A DNA stretch of 64,000 nucleotides from Enoplosus armatus (Eukaryota; Chordata; Actinopteri; Centrarchiformes; Enoplosidae): contig NC_092183.1 of NCBI RefSeq assembly GCF_043641665.1, positions 16,020,501 to 16,084,500 of the forward strand, read 5' to 3'. Positions 25,501-36,300 of the stretch are shown piece after piece. Below the pieces are notes generated by a model, which was not told the DNA's origin, ran no database searches, and saw only the letters and a list, made by a program, of their open reading frames with translations. Position 1 is the first letter of the stretch. Each line of letters opens with the position of its first letter. A program made the translations under genes and the position numbers.

Positions 25501-28500
25501 TAATAGTAGTATGTCTGTGGAGTATCAATTGTCATTCTACTTGTGCTTGAGTGCTCTTAATTCCCTCCAGAGCCCATCTGGACGAGTATCTTTTCAAACA
25601 ATATGACAAGGCACAACAATGCAAAATTTAGATGCAGACACCACATGAGTTGGACATTCACACAATCATTTCAATTGTTCCTGAATTTACAGCTACATCT
25701 ATTTAGTGAAGCAGTGGCATGCTAATGCATTTACATTAATAATTTCAATGACATTGACAGTTACGGCTTGTAAAATAATGAAATGATCAGGTCTAAATAC
25801 ATTAATGAATAACAAAGGACTTGTGGTCTTTGCCAAAACAGACAACACACAAACACTAAGAAACTAAATATGTGCTTGAGGGTGTCAGTGGGGACAAGTT
25901 TGATTATATAGTTCTCCAATCCAGCTCTCTGAAAATAATTCACATAACATATCTGGAAAACATTGTGTCTCTGAATGTCTTATTTGTGTTTTTGTGTGTG
26001 AAAGAGAGTTTCACCCTATATCACCCAATAAGTGTCAGCCTGGAAACAATGCTGCACCTAGAGTCCAGATCATGTCCACGTAGTTCAAGCAGACAAATGT
26101 GGTGTTTGATAAACACCACATTTCACTGCAAATTCTACTCTTAGTCAGTCTCTTTTGACCTCATATCATACATCAAAAAGTTGTGCTTGCAGAGAGCTGC
26201 CTGTTTTCTACCACCATCCCTCTTGAAAAGTGTGACTGAGGGGACCATGTGCTCTCTGTCCCCCCCACCCCCATCACACCACCACTCTGCCCATATGTGC
26301 ATTCGAGTGGCAGCTGCAAACTCCCCCGCTTGCCCTCTGAAAAAAGAAAGTGAAAAACAGCCCCCTACACCACAGCAAAAGTAGGAGAGCTTTTCTAGTC
26401 GGAACGTGTCTGGCTGCCACTGTGAGTGTCAGGAAGAAACAAAAAGAAAGAAGAAAAGGAAAGAAAAAAGGTTCCTGGTGTCTATTGTAAACCAGTAATT
26501 TGTAAAGACTCTGCCGTCTGCAGCATTCATCTGTAAAGAAGGAAAGTTGTAATTAAGTCGATGCATTAATCGTTTGCATGTGTGCACACACCACAACACA
26601 CACACACAACTTGCAGATCCTCTAATAAAGCACCACAGTGGCCTCCCCATCTGCCTTCTCCAACTCCCTTTGGGAACTGCAGGAGGTGTACAACAGCAGA
26701 CTGTGCCATAGCCTGCTCAACACATTAGTAACTCACTGACACACAGAGGCTGGACAGGCACATATTGCACATATTGAGGCAACGCCAGCGGAAGTCTCAT
26801 CCGGCACCAATTAGAATATCATAAGACAAGTCGGCAGGCAGCGAAACAAATGCAAGAGTGTGCTGCACACACAGACACAAATATAGAGCAGGCCTCATAC
26901 TTCTGTCTCTTGTGCGCTCTCTGTTTCACATACACCCCAACACTCAATGAAATGTCACCTCATACATACACACACACCAGATCTGTTCAGCGACAGAAGG
27001 ACCTGCTGCCTCCTGCGGCATAATACCCATCTTGTGCGAAGGAGGAACTGAACTCATGTGGATTGTTAGTATACTAAACAGACGAAATGTAACAGAAAAA
27101 AATGTCATCGCAGCCTACAAAACTGGAACAGGCAACAGAAAGTTAAAGCCAACAATATCATGGTGCACTGATAACATGAAACTTAAATGCTTTGGATAAA
27201 TCATATCAAGCATATTCCCAAACATAACTTATAATGAGAGCAGTGTCTAGTGCCTGAGTAATTTCATGCAGCTTTAATTCACAAAATAGATGATTTAATG
27301 TGAGTTAATGTATTAACAGCAAACACTACAGTATATCCTGGCACGATCTGAGACATATTCTCAGAAACATGATCATTGGAGTTCTTTTTTTTCCAATGAC
27401 AACTGAAAGTTTCATGTCACATATTGAAATTCACATATGCCATTAAACTTTTAGCATCTGGTGAACATTGGACATGGCATGGGAAGGATTCATAAATCCC
27501 ATGAAAGTAATGTTGGAAAACCAAGCCCACTACTCCTGAGGACCTTTGCTCACGCTATCCATCCATGTGTCACTCACTCCCTTTTTTAAACTTTTATGTT
27601 AATCTGGTGAATTATTCACACAATTCTGATGTATCCTCTGATTGAGTAGAGGAAGAGGAGGCAAGTGGGCTTGTGCACTGACCCAGGAACTTGGAACATA
27701 TGTGTTAATGTGTGTGCTTCACCTCAGACACTCACCACTTTAGCACTTAAATGAGACACCAAGGGGCTAGTCGCTTGACACACATTATGAAGATTTTGCT
27801 AAAGAAGGTGTGAGTAAGGTGACAGAAAGAGAGGCTGAGAAAGGAAGTCTAAGTGTATTTATAGCCTGTCACACTAACGTGTCGTGTTCATTTATATCTA
27901 ATGTATGACCATACACATCCTAATCACACAGGATGAAAGGCGATTGGTACTGGCTGCAGCAGTCTGTCCACACTCATAAATGGCAGTGAGGACAGAAAAA
28001 ATATCTCAGACTGACACAATGAAGAACCAATGACCACTTGCAATAGATAATTCATTCACATTTACCAGTGTGGGGTACACATTGCTAACAGCAAGGGAGC
28101 TTATTTTATCAATTACATTAAAAGACATGACGCTACTGCTTCCCATCACAAGCAACATGTCAGTAAATGCAAAGAAAACGTCATTATCTTCAAAGGCGTA
28201 GGAGGGTGGACATCTTGCCATGTGCTGTCTTTGAGGGCGATGACGTGTGTCAGGGATCAAATCAGAGCCCATCATCAAATCTGAGAATGCAGTTATGGTG
28301 AAACAGAGCAGAACAGCCAGGCTGCCCTGCCGTTACATGGGCTGCACTCTTGAGATTAGGTTTTGGACTTGGATTATTTAACAACTATGAAATCTCCTTT
28401 TTCATACACTCACACACACACGTGCAGAGTCAGCGGTTGAAGTCAAACATGGTAGAGAGTGGTTACTCCACCTCTCAGCAGGTACGAAGCTGGCCCTCAC

Positions 28501-29283
28501 ATATCATCTTTCTGCCAGAGAAAGGCGATTAGCCACATCCTGTCTGCAATCTCATTACGCTCAGTCTGGGAGGATCCACAGGACACAGTCGCACTTGCCA
28601 CACAGAGACAGAGGATGGTCCCAGTCCTCCAAATGACACCACCATATAACGCCAAATGGAGACTGTGGACTACTGGACCTAGCAGCAATGAACCCTAAGG
28701 CATGGCCATGCAGTAAATGCAGGGGCAATGATGTCTTGATGAAAAAACGACCAGGCTGTTGTGGCACTTCAAGAGCCCACTTACACTTGAGTGCCCTATG
28801 TGCTTAATGAGCATGCTTAAGTGTGTGACTACAGCTAGTGGTGCATGTTTTTTTATGTGTGTTTACAACTGAGTATTTGTGCATTTCAAGTGGAGTGGCT
28901 CTTATGGTTATATGTCAAGTCAATGTCAGCCTTCAGATTTCACAGTTCACTGACCTTCTGTGTCACGGGACTTAAGGGAAGCCTGTGCTTTAGTGGAGAA
29001 CAGAGACATCAGCTCACTGAGGGACCCATGAGAATGCAAGGTGTGCTTCCTCCTGAGTGGCAGCATAGTTTTTCACATCTGTCCACCTCTGTCATAGCAC
29101 ACGTCAGGAGCCATTCGTCATGAGAGGACCACTCAGAAAACAGGGAGAGTGACAGAGAAGAGGTGGTACTGATAGGTTGTCACTCACATTAGATCAGAGA
29201 ACACTGCAAATCAGCAAAGGTTTGGATACACAGATGAGGAGTGACAGCAGATGGCACATAGTTCTGGTTTTAAAACTATCATC

Positions 29284-30512
29284 TATACTGCTCAAAAAAA
29301 TTAAAGGAACACTTTGAAAACACATCAGATCTCAATGGGAAAAAAATCATGCTGGATATCTATACTGATGTGGACTGTGTAATGTGTTAGGAACGAAAGG
29401 ATGCCACATCGTTTGATGGAAATGAAAATGATCAACCTACAGAGGGCTGAATTCAAAGACACCCCGAAAATCAAAGTGAAAAAATGATGCGGCAGGCTAG
29501 TCCATTTTGCTGAAATTCCATTGCAGCAACTCAAAATGGTACTCAGTATTGTGTATTGCCCCCACGTGCTTGTCAGCATGCCTGACAACGTCGGGGCATG
29601 CTCCTAATGAGACGACGGATGGTGTCCTGGGGTATCTCCTCCCAGATCTGGACCAGGGCATCACTGAGCTCCTGGACAGTCTGAGGTGCAACCTGGCGGC
29701 GTTGGATGGACCAAAACATAATGTCCCAGAGGTGTTCTATTGGATTCAGGTCAGGCGAGCGTGGGGGCCAGTCAATGGTATCAATTCCTTCATCCTCCAG
29801 GAACTGCCTGCATACCCTCACCACATGAGGCTGGGCATTGTCGTGCACCAGGAGGAACTCAGGACCCACTGCACCAGTGCCGGGCAGTGAGCACAGGGCC
29901 CACTAGAGGACGTCGGGCCCTCAGGCCACCCTCATGAAGTCTGTTTCTGATTGTTTGGTCAGAGACATTCACACCAGTGGCCTACTGGAGGTCATTTTGT
30001 AGGGCTCTGGCAGTGCTCATCCTGTTCCTCCTTGCACAAAGGAGCAGATACCGGTCCTGCTGATGGGTTAAGGACCTTCTACGGCCCTGTCCAGCTCTCC
30101 TAGAGTAACTGCCTGTCTCCTGGAATCTCCTCCATGCTCCTGAGCCAAACCTTCTGGCAACGGCACGTATTGATGTGCCATCCTGGAGGAGTTGGACTGC
30201 CTGTGCAACCTCTGTAGGGTCCAGGTATCGCCCCATGCTACCAGTAGTGACACTGACCCTAGCCAAATGCAAAACTAGTGAATAAATCAGAAAAGATGAG
30301 GAGGGAAAAAATTTCAGTGGCCTCCACCTGGAAAACCATTCCTGTTTTGGGGGTCGTCTCATTGTTGCCCCTCTAGCGCACCTGTTGTTAATTTCATTAA
30401 CACCAAAGCAGATGAAACTGATTAACAACCCCTTCTGCTACTTAACTGACCAGATCAATATCCCAGAAGTTTAATTAACTTGATGCTATACTCTATTTTT
30501 TTGAGCAGTGTA
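29284..30512 (-). mobile_element. Internally deleted Tc1/mariner-type transposon with TA target sites
   Basis: The left end is TA followed by TACTGCTCAAAAAAAT; the right end, read on the minus strand, is TA followed by CACTGCTCAAAAAAAT. These 16-base termini differ only at the first base and enclose 1225 bases (29286-30510), each bounded by a TA dinucleotide, the Tc1/mariner target duplication. Inside, on the minus strand, lie two transposase fragments (30253 down to about 29870, and 29869-29573). The middle of the gene is missing, so the copy is non-autonomous. The near-identical termini suggest a fairly young insertion. Confidence 0.9.
29573..30253 (-). pseudogene. Tc1-like transposase, broken, central catalytic part deleted
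   Basis: The N-terminal part begins at [20 protein letters not shown] (start at 30253) and is a Tc1-type helix-turn-helix DNA-binding domain. It has a small internal loss after AVARRF, followed by the linker GQGRRRSLT. The C-terminal part contains HDNAQPH and then DWPPRSPDLNPIEHLWD, which is the second catalytic Asp region and the conserved PPRSPDLNPIE block with the terminal acidic residue of the DDE nuclease. The segment between them, which would hold the first catalytic Asp, is absent and the two parts are out of frame. No active transposase is possible. A reading frame continues upstream of the Met to 30428 but is not family sequence. Confidence 0.88.
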
Positions 30513-32100
30513 TGTATCCAGACTTCCTTTTTTACAGTGCCAGTTGCTCTAAGAAGGATCATTGTGGAGGTGGAATGGTGATGGCAGCTGCACCAAGGGC
30601 ATGACTGGAGATGGTGGTGGAGAACAGCGGCCCACTGATGAAGCTGCTATATAAACTCTATCAGGTCAAGGTTAACCTATGGCTGACTCACCCAGGCCCA
30701 CAAATGACATGTGAATGTTTAAATCTATGCCATTGGTTGGTTTATGTCTACTGAGTTTGCTGGTGTATTCCTAGGTTAACATTCCCTTTCACAATTAAAA
30801 GAGTGCCGTTTTAAGTTTCTTTTTAGGTGGTGTTATTAAACAGTGCTCTAAAGGAAATGTATTAAACCATGTCTACTATCCACATCAGCAGACATTTATT
30901 ATCTTCCCTGCTGATGCTCTGCCAGGCCTGGTCTGCAGCCATCAACACCTCTTGCTTGTTTCAGGGGGTATTTTTGTCTTCAGTCTGGTCTTTGGTTTTA
31001 TTGTGGCCATATATCTGACTTGGCCAGTCACGCATTTGGGCATATAAAACTAAACCTTAGTTTTCTTGCATGCATGTTTAGGATCATTGTCTTGCTGCAC
31101 TGTCCTAAAACTAGACAACTATGTATACAAATAGAACCAGTCCCACAGTGTTCTCCCAATATGAAGGTAAACACCCTGAACAATTGAAAACCTATCACTG
31201 TCCAAATACTTTCTGCCTGTATTATAAGGAGTCACTCGGTATCTCTGCCAGTCTAGCTAACAGAATGCAGTGGCCAAATTAGTTAAATTAAAATGCATTT
31301 CTCAGTCTAGCTAAAATTAACAAGGAAGTGATACAAAGTCAGAGCTATATGCAGAGTGTATTCAGCAGTATGTCAAAGTGATAATGAAAAACTCCCACTA
31401 GACCACATGCATATTTCATGCAATCATCAGCAGTCAGAAACAAAGAATGAATATTATGCAAACTGCCAGGCTGGAAAGACTGAATGATGTCAGTCCAGTA
31501 GACTGACAAGCTTTATGTGATATCATCACCTAAGAGGAGGAATCCTTGGATTGAAGCTGAATAAGGAGCACAATCAATAATAATTTGTGGATAAAAAAAA
31601 TTGCAAATGAATCCTGTTGTCAATGTAGCCTTATCATTTGTCCAGTTCCTATTTTCAGTTTGTGGTGTGCCTTACTTATCAGATACCCAAATTATTTGTT
31701 CAGTATGGGTGATTGCTTCAAAAGCAACTGATCAAAGATGTCACAATTTACTGTGAGTATCAGGTAGCCTCGTGCAACAGCAAAAGATAATATAGACAGA
31801 TGGAAAATATATAATAAATAGTCCAAGTAAAGCCTGGCTTTGACGAACATCTGTGCTGCGTGTCTGAGGGCATTTTACCTCCAGGTCTGTTGTCTGCAGT
31901 TGTGAACAAAAACGTAATGAATATAGTTTAATATCAGTGAGGATACAAGTCCCATTTCTAGGAGCACTGATTGAAGATGTCATGGATTGAACCGGTGTCG
32001 CTCTGTGTTCACTTGGCTGTGTCTGCTCGGTGACTGGAGAGGAGTGGGAGAGGGAGGGGAGAAAGAGCAGCGCAGCAGCGGGCAAGCCACCAGCCCTGAA
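30513..32100. other. Intergenic DNA between the Tc1 copy and rasa1
   Basis: No gene is seen. The part at about 30930-31210 includes the words GTCTTCAGTCTGGTCTTTGG and GGATCATTGTCTTGCTGCA, which resemble internal sequence of decayed fish DNA transposons, but no termini or frame could be defined. The rest is AT-rich single-copy-looking DNA. Confidence 0.4.
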
Positions 32101-32765
32101 ACCCAGAAATAAAGGCGAACTTAGCTTGTATACGCAAGAATAATTTACTTTGGTTTACGGCATGGTAGTTCGCATGGAACAACATATCGTTCCGGGGATT
32201 TAGGCGTTGGGGCTGGGTCGTTTGTGGAGTCTACTCGAGGCGGCTGGAAACTCAAAAGGAAAGAAAACAACAACACTGGAAAAAAGACGGGGGTTACACA
32301 CAGTAACAGTGACAATAAAACAACACTCCCCGACAAGTGGTCAGTCTGGTGCCGAGGCTGAAGTCCGAAAAGAAAAAAACAGTAACTATTGGTGAATTGA
32401 TATTCTATTTGAAACGTTTTGAATGTTAGTTTTCAGATATTGTTTCTGTGTGAACTTTAAACTCAGGAAACAATGAAGACATAGCGAGCAAGAACTCATC
32501 AAGTGTCTCGAAGCTGCTAGCTATCCCGCTAGCGTTAGCTTGGCTATCTTGCAGCGAGCGAATGCGAGGTAAAGCTAACGCCCGCTAGTGCAGCCGAGTA
32601 AGCTAAGTTAGCTTGTCGGCTAACGTTAGCTGGCTAGCTAAACGCGTTTTTGAGAAACTTTTGGTGTTGTTTCCCCGGAGCCCAAACACTGAAGGAGTAT
32701 TGTAAGAACAGAGGGGAAGGGCAGGTTCCCTTCTGGACTTTTTCCCCTCTACGTATTTTCCTAAT
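32101..32765 (+). promoter_or_regulatory. rasa1 promoter / 5' UTR region with short upstream ORFs
   Basis: GC content and CpG frequency rise towards 32766. The segment 32510-32640 is packed with GCTAGC, GTTAGC and one GCTAACGTTAGC palindrome. Two short upstream ORFs lie close to the start: ATG AAG ACA TAG (32473-32484) and an 8-codon ORF at 32562-32588. If the transcript starts upstream of them they could damp translation. No TATA box is evident and the transcription start cannot be placed from sequence. Confidence 0.45.
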
Positions 32766-33310
32766 ATGATGGCTGCGGAGGTCAGCAGTGAGGATACGGG
32801 CTCGGTCACGACAGGGACAGGGGTGGCAGGCGGAGGAGGCCCGGAGACGGCCCCTTTCCCCTACTATCCCAAGTCGAGAGGAGTGCGAGTCACGGATTTG
32901 GGACAAGGACCAGGACCAACCCTCCGCCAACATTCAAACACCTCTCCGGACTCACTTCCCGACATGAGTGTGATATATCCCATGTCTGGTGGGGATATGA
33001 CCGGACCAGTGCTGTCCGCAACAGGGAGTGGCGGAGCCGGAGGTGGACATTCAGTTTTCCAAGGAACAAGCTCAGGGACTGTGGGCGGCATTTGCTGCTC
33101 TCCCACTTCGGAGGGTCCAGCTAGTCGGATTTCACCCACATCAGCAGGCCCGGATGGGTCTAGTGTCTTGCCCCCACTGCCACCACCTCCTCCTCCCCCT
33201 CCAGGCTGTGGGGGGCTCGGCGGCACTATGGATGAAAGCGACATGCAGGACGGACCGGAATACGAAGAAGAAGAGGTGGTGTTCCCCCTCTCTGCACCTC
33301 CCACAAACCA
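32766..33310 (+). CDS. rasa1: rasa1 exon 1: N-terminal proline/glycine-rich region
   Basis: Encodes residues 1-181 plus two bases. It begins MMAAE as in mammals, so either of the two adjacent ATGs may serve. Most of the exon is low-complexity Gly/Pro/Ser sequence that aligns poorly with human, but the end is conserved in type: a run of eight prolines after LPPL (a possible SH3 ligand), then the acidic GPEYEEEE and FPLSAPPTNQ leading into the first SH2. The donor is ACCA|GTAAGT. High GC keeps the opposite strand open for 146 codons, which I treat as a shadow. Confidence 0.95.
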
Positions 33311-36300
33311 GTAAGTATACTACCCGCAAAAATGACATCTTGTTCATTGACACCTAGAAATCAAAATTTTCAAGCATCCTGTACTTTTTGCTGGGTTCAC
33401 TTCCTTCCTGCTGTCATACCCTGGCCTTGAGGTCTGAAATTGACGTAGTGTTGACTTCTGCAGGTTCAATAGTGACTGGTGCTACTCACAACTGTCATTA
33501 GTTATGATCTACTTTTACAGCCCACAGTCATTACTCTGTGTACTATGGGTTTGTATAGCCAATAACCAAGAGTAGTGGACACGAAATTATCCCAATTTAA
33601 CAACCTGTTACCTACTGTGTATTCTTTTTACATTTGCAAACTTGTTATACTTTTTGGAAGAATCAAAATTACTTAAATCGACTTGTTGGTTGCAGAATAT
33701 GCAATTTGATGATGCTTTGTGTCTTTGTTTAGTCAGCAGTCAAAGTAAAGTCAAATTGTTTTTGGATTGAATTGATACACCCCTATTCAAGGATGAAGCT
33801 AACAGGACAGTATTAACGTCCGTTTCATATTTTTACAATCAACATCATGAACCTCACAACGAGAAGTGATGCATTTAGAGTCAATGTGCCAATTTTAAGC
33901 ATTTTTCTTTATTGACTGACTACCACATTATTGATCAATAATTGATCAAATGTAAAAAAATGTATTGGGTGCTCTGAAGTGCATCTTGTTTATCTACAAG
34001 GAGCTGTATTTGAACAATCGACAAGCTATTTTCACAGCACAGCCAAAGTAATTAGTAGGTATATAAATAATAAATATATACTGTATTTGATGAATAAACA
34101 ATTATTATATTAGAAAAATCATCAAACTTGCTTCTCCTGCAACTGATCCGCTTGTCATTATTCAGCAAATGTCCCCCAAAAATGTTTTGGATTGCATAGA
34201 TTAGAGGAGACTAAAGATACAAAACACTTAAACAAAACCTTACTCGGTCTACAAAAAGCTGTAGTATACCAATGCCTTTATCAGGTAGAAAAATTGAATG
34301 ATCTGTTGCATTCTCAGTCTTGCTAGTGTTTGTTCAAGAATATTAGCGTATCCATCTAGTAGGGGGTTAATTGTGCAGTCTTTTCACTGATCGGCTGATC
34401 AGTTTCATAAGGGAAAAAAACTTGGCAGATCAGTTTTGCCATGAAGGAATGGTAATAGGAAGCAGCAAAAGTGAAGTGCTTTGAATAAGAGTTGCAGGTG
34501 ACAAGCGCTGACCTCAGTCAGGGTGAGGTCAGTTCATGTTATCCAGGTAAGCAACATCTTTATCTGTGCCTTTCCTGTTGTATCAAAAACCACTTGTGTC
34601 ATACCTGCATCATGACCACTGATCACAATTGCTCACAACTGTATGTAGTTCAGCTTGAGTCAAGGTGCTGGGAACACCTGCACGGATAGACCCGATATTC
34701 AGAATACTGCTGTTCCAACTTTGTTAATACTGTATAGTCTACATCAATCAAATGCTTAATTTTGGTAAATTTATCAGCGATTACCCCCTTTACATTTATA
34801 ATCTACAGTAAGGTTAATCAGTTCTTTTTTGGCTGACTTGTGATTGGTACAGTGTCACCTTGCAGCCCCATAAGAGTTGTCGCTGCAATAGTAGCCTAAT
34901 TATCTTCAGTGAAGTATTGTGCTTTATCATGCTACTTGGGAAATAGAAATGGGTTTGAAGAAAAATCTTCTTTGTTTCTGCTTAGCTGCGCAATTGTCTA
35001 CTAATGCCCAATTTACAGTGCTCTGACTTAATGGACATTATGTGTGAAAAAATATAATATTTTGTTTGTGATTAAAGTGAAACAAAGCGTGGAACAGGGT
35101 ATTTGTAAACCTTATTTGATTGCAGCATCAAAAATGCACCCTAAGCATTGTATTTTAGAATTGCATCTGTAATTATAGGCATTTTATGAATTTATCAGGC
35201 ATGCACACAAGCACATGTCCAAACCCGTGTGTGTGCTGGTGTTGTAATAACCTAAATACGGCCCTCCCATTTGTTACAGTCTCATTAGAGAACTGCTGAG
35301 CTTTGTCATTTCTGGCCCTCATACTGTAAGATATGGAAGTGACTGGGCCTGGAGTGTGGATTCAGCTCTTATTTTAGGAGCCACCCTATATCTCCCTGTC
35401 AGATTACAGAGGAAGGGGAAGGCCAGCATTTCACCAGTCTTGCCTGTACTGGTAATGAACCACCCTAAATGGAATTAACTGCACTTGAATTCAAGTTCTT
35501 ACATATAGTACTATCAAAGTACTAGTTTTGCCAAGGGAATTCAGACTTCCTCATGGATTTGCACTTGGATTCCAGTTTATCAACTTGCAGGGTTGCCAGT
35601 GAGGGATTGGAACAGTTGTCACTTGTGCATGAATGGCATTGATTTTCTTTGGTCTAGCTTGTTTCACAATGAGAGACTTGTAGTCAAATGTTTCTCTGCA
35701 CATTCACTAACACATCACTTTACACGCTGGTGAGAGTCAAAATGAGTCTACTCACTCTCTTACTCTAGCCCACTCTGAGATGCTTTACTCAACCAAATTG
35801 TGCAAGGCAGCATATACGACACAAGCCTTTCCTCTATTTTGGGGTTGTGGTTTTGGTGAATTGCTTGTAGTGGTGATAGATGCACCGGAAAGCTGGACCG
35901 CATTTCTTTAAAGTTTCTGGTTATTATTAGCCCACAATTTCCCAATACCTGTTGCGTATGACAGTGTTTATCAAAATGAGGCCTACCTTTTAAGGCTTTG
36001 TCCACATCAAACTGTAGGATGTAGATTTGTAGAAGGATAGTGACAATAGTGAAGTTTTGCTCTTATGATGTACTATATTATTTCTTTATCTCAAGAAAGA
36101 TTCTTTTTTTTTTTATTAAATAGTTTACTATTATCAGAGAATTGCAATTGAAACATTTGGTTAAAAAAACATGAACGTAAAATGCTGAATGTACATATCA
36201 TCATCATATGTGTGTGCTGCTCATGAAAACACCTGCCATTGGCAATATAAGCAAGGCCAGACACAGGCTCTTAAAAGCTAGGCACATAGCCGTTATTCAT

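Larger units (their letters stand above)
12802..29283. other. Gene desert, second part
   Basis: No gene is seen. It holds (AT)n at 13873-13891, (AC)n at 22489-22513, a strongly purine-biased strand at 24190-24430 and another at 26430-26480. Several stretches are AT-rich yet word-complex and dense in homeodomain, POU and SOX-type cores (about 14640-14900, 21370-21540, 23520-23750, 25085-25440, 25620-25790). They are candidate conserved non-coding elements, judged only on composition and motifs. Confidence 0.45.

Noticed and set aside
32864..33304. 146-codon open frame on the minus strand across rasa1 exon 1
   Set aside because: It mirrors the GC-rich proline/glycine coding exon, has no start context or homology, and disappears outside the exon.
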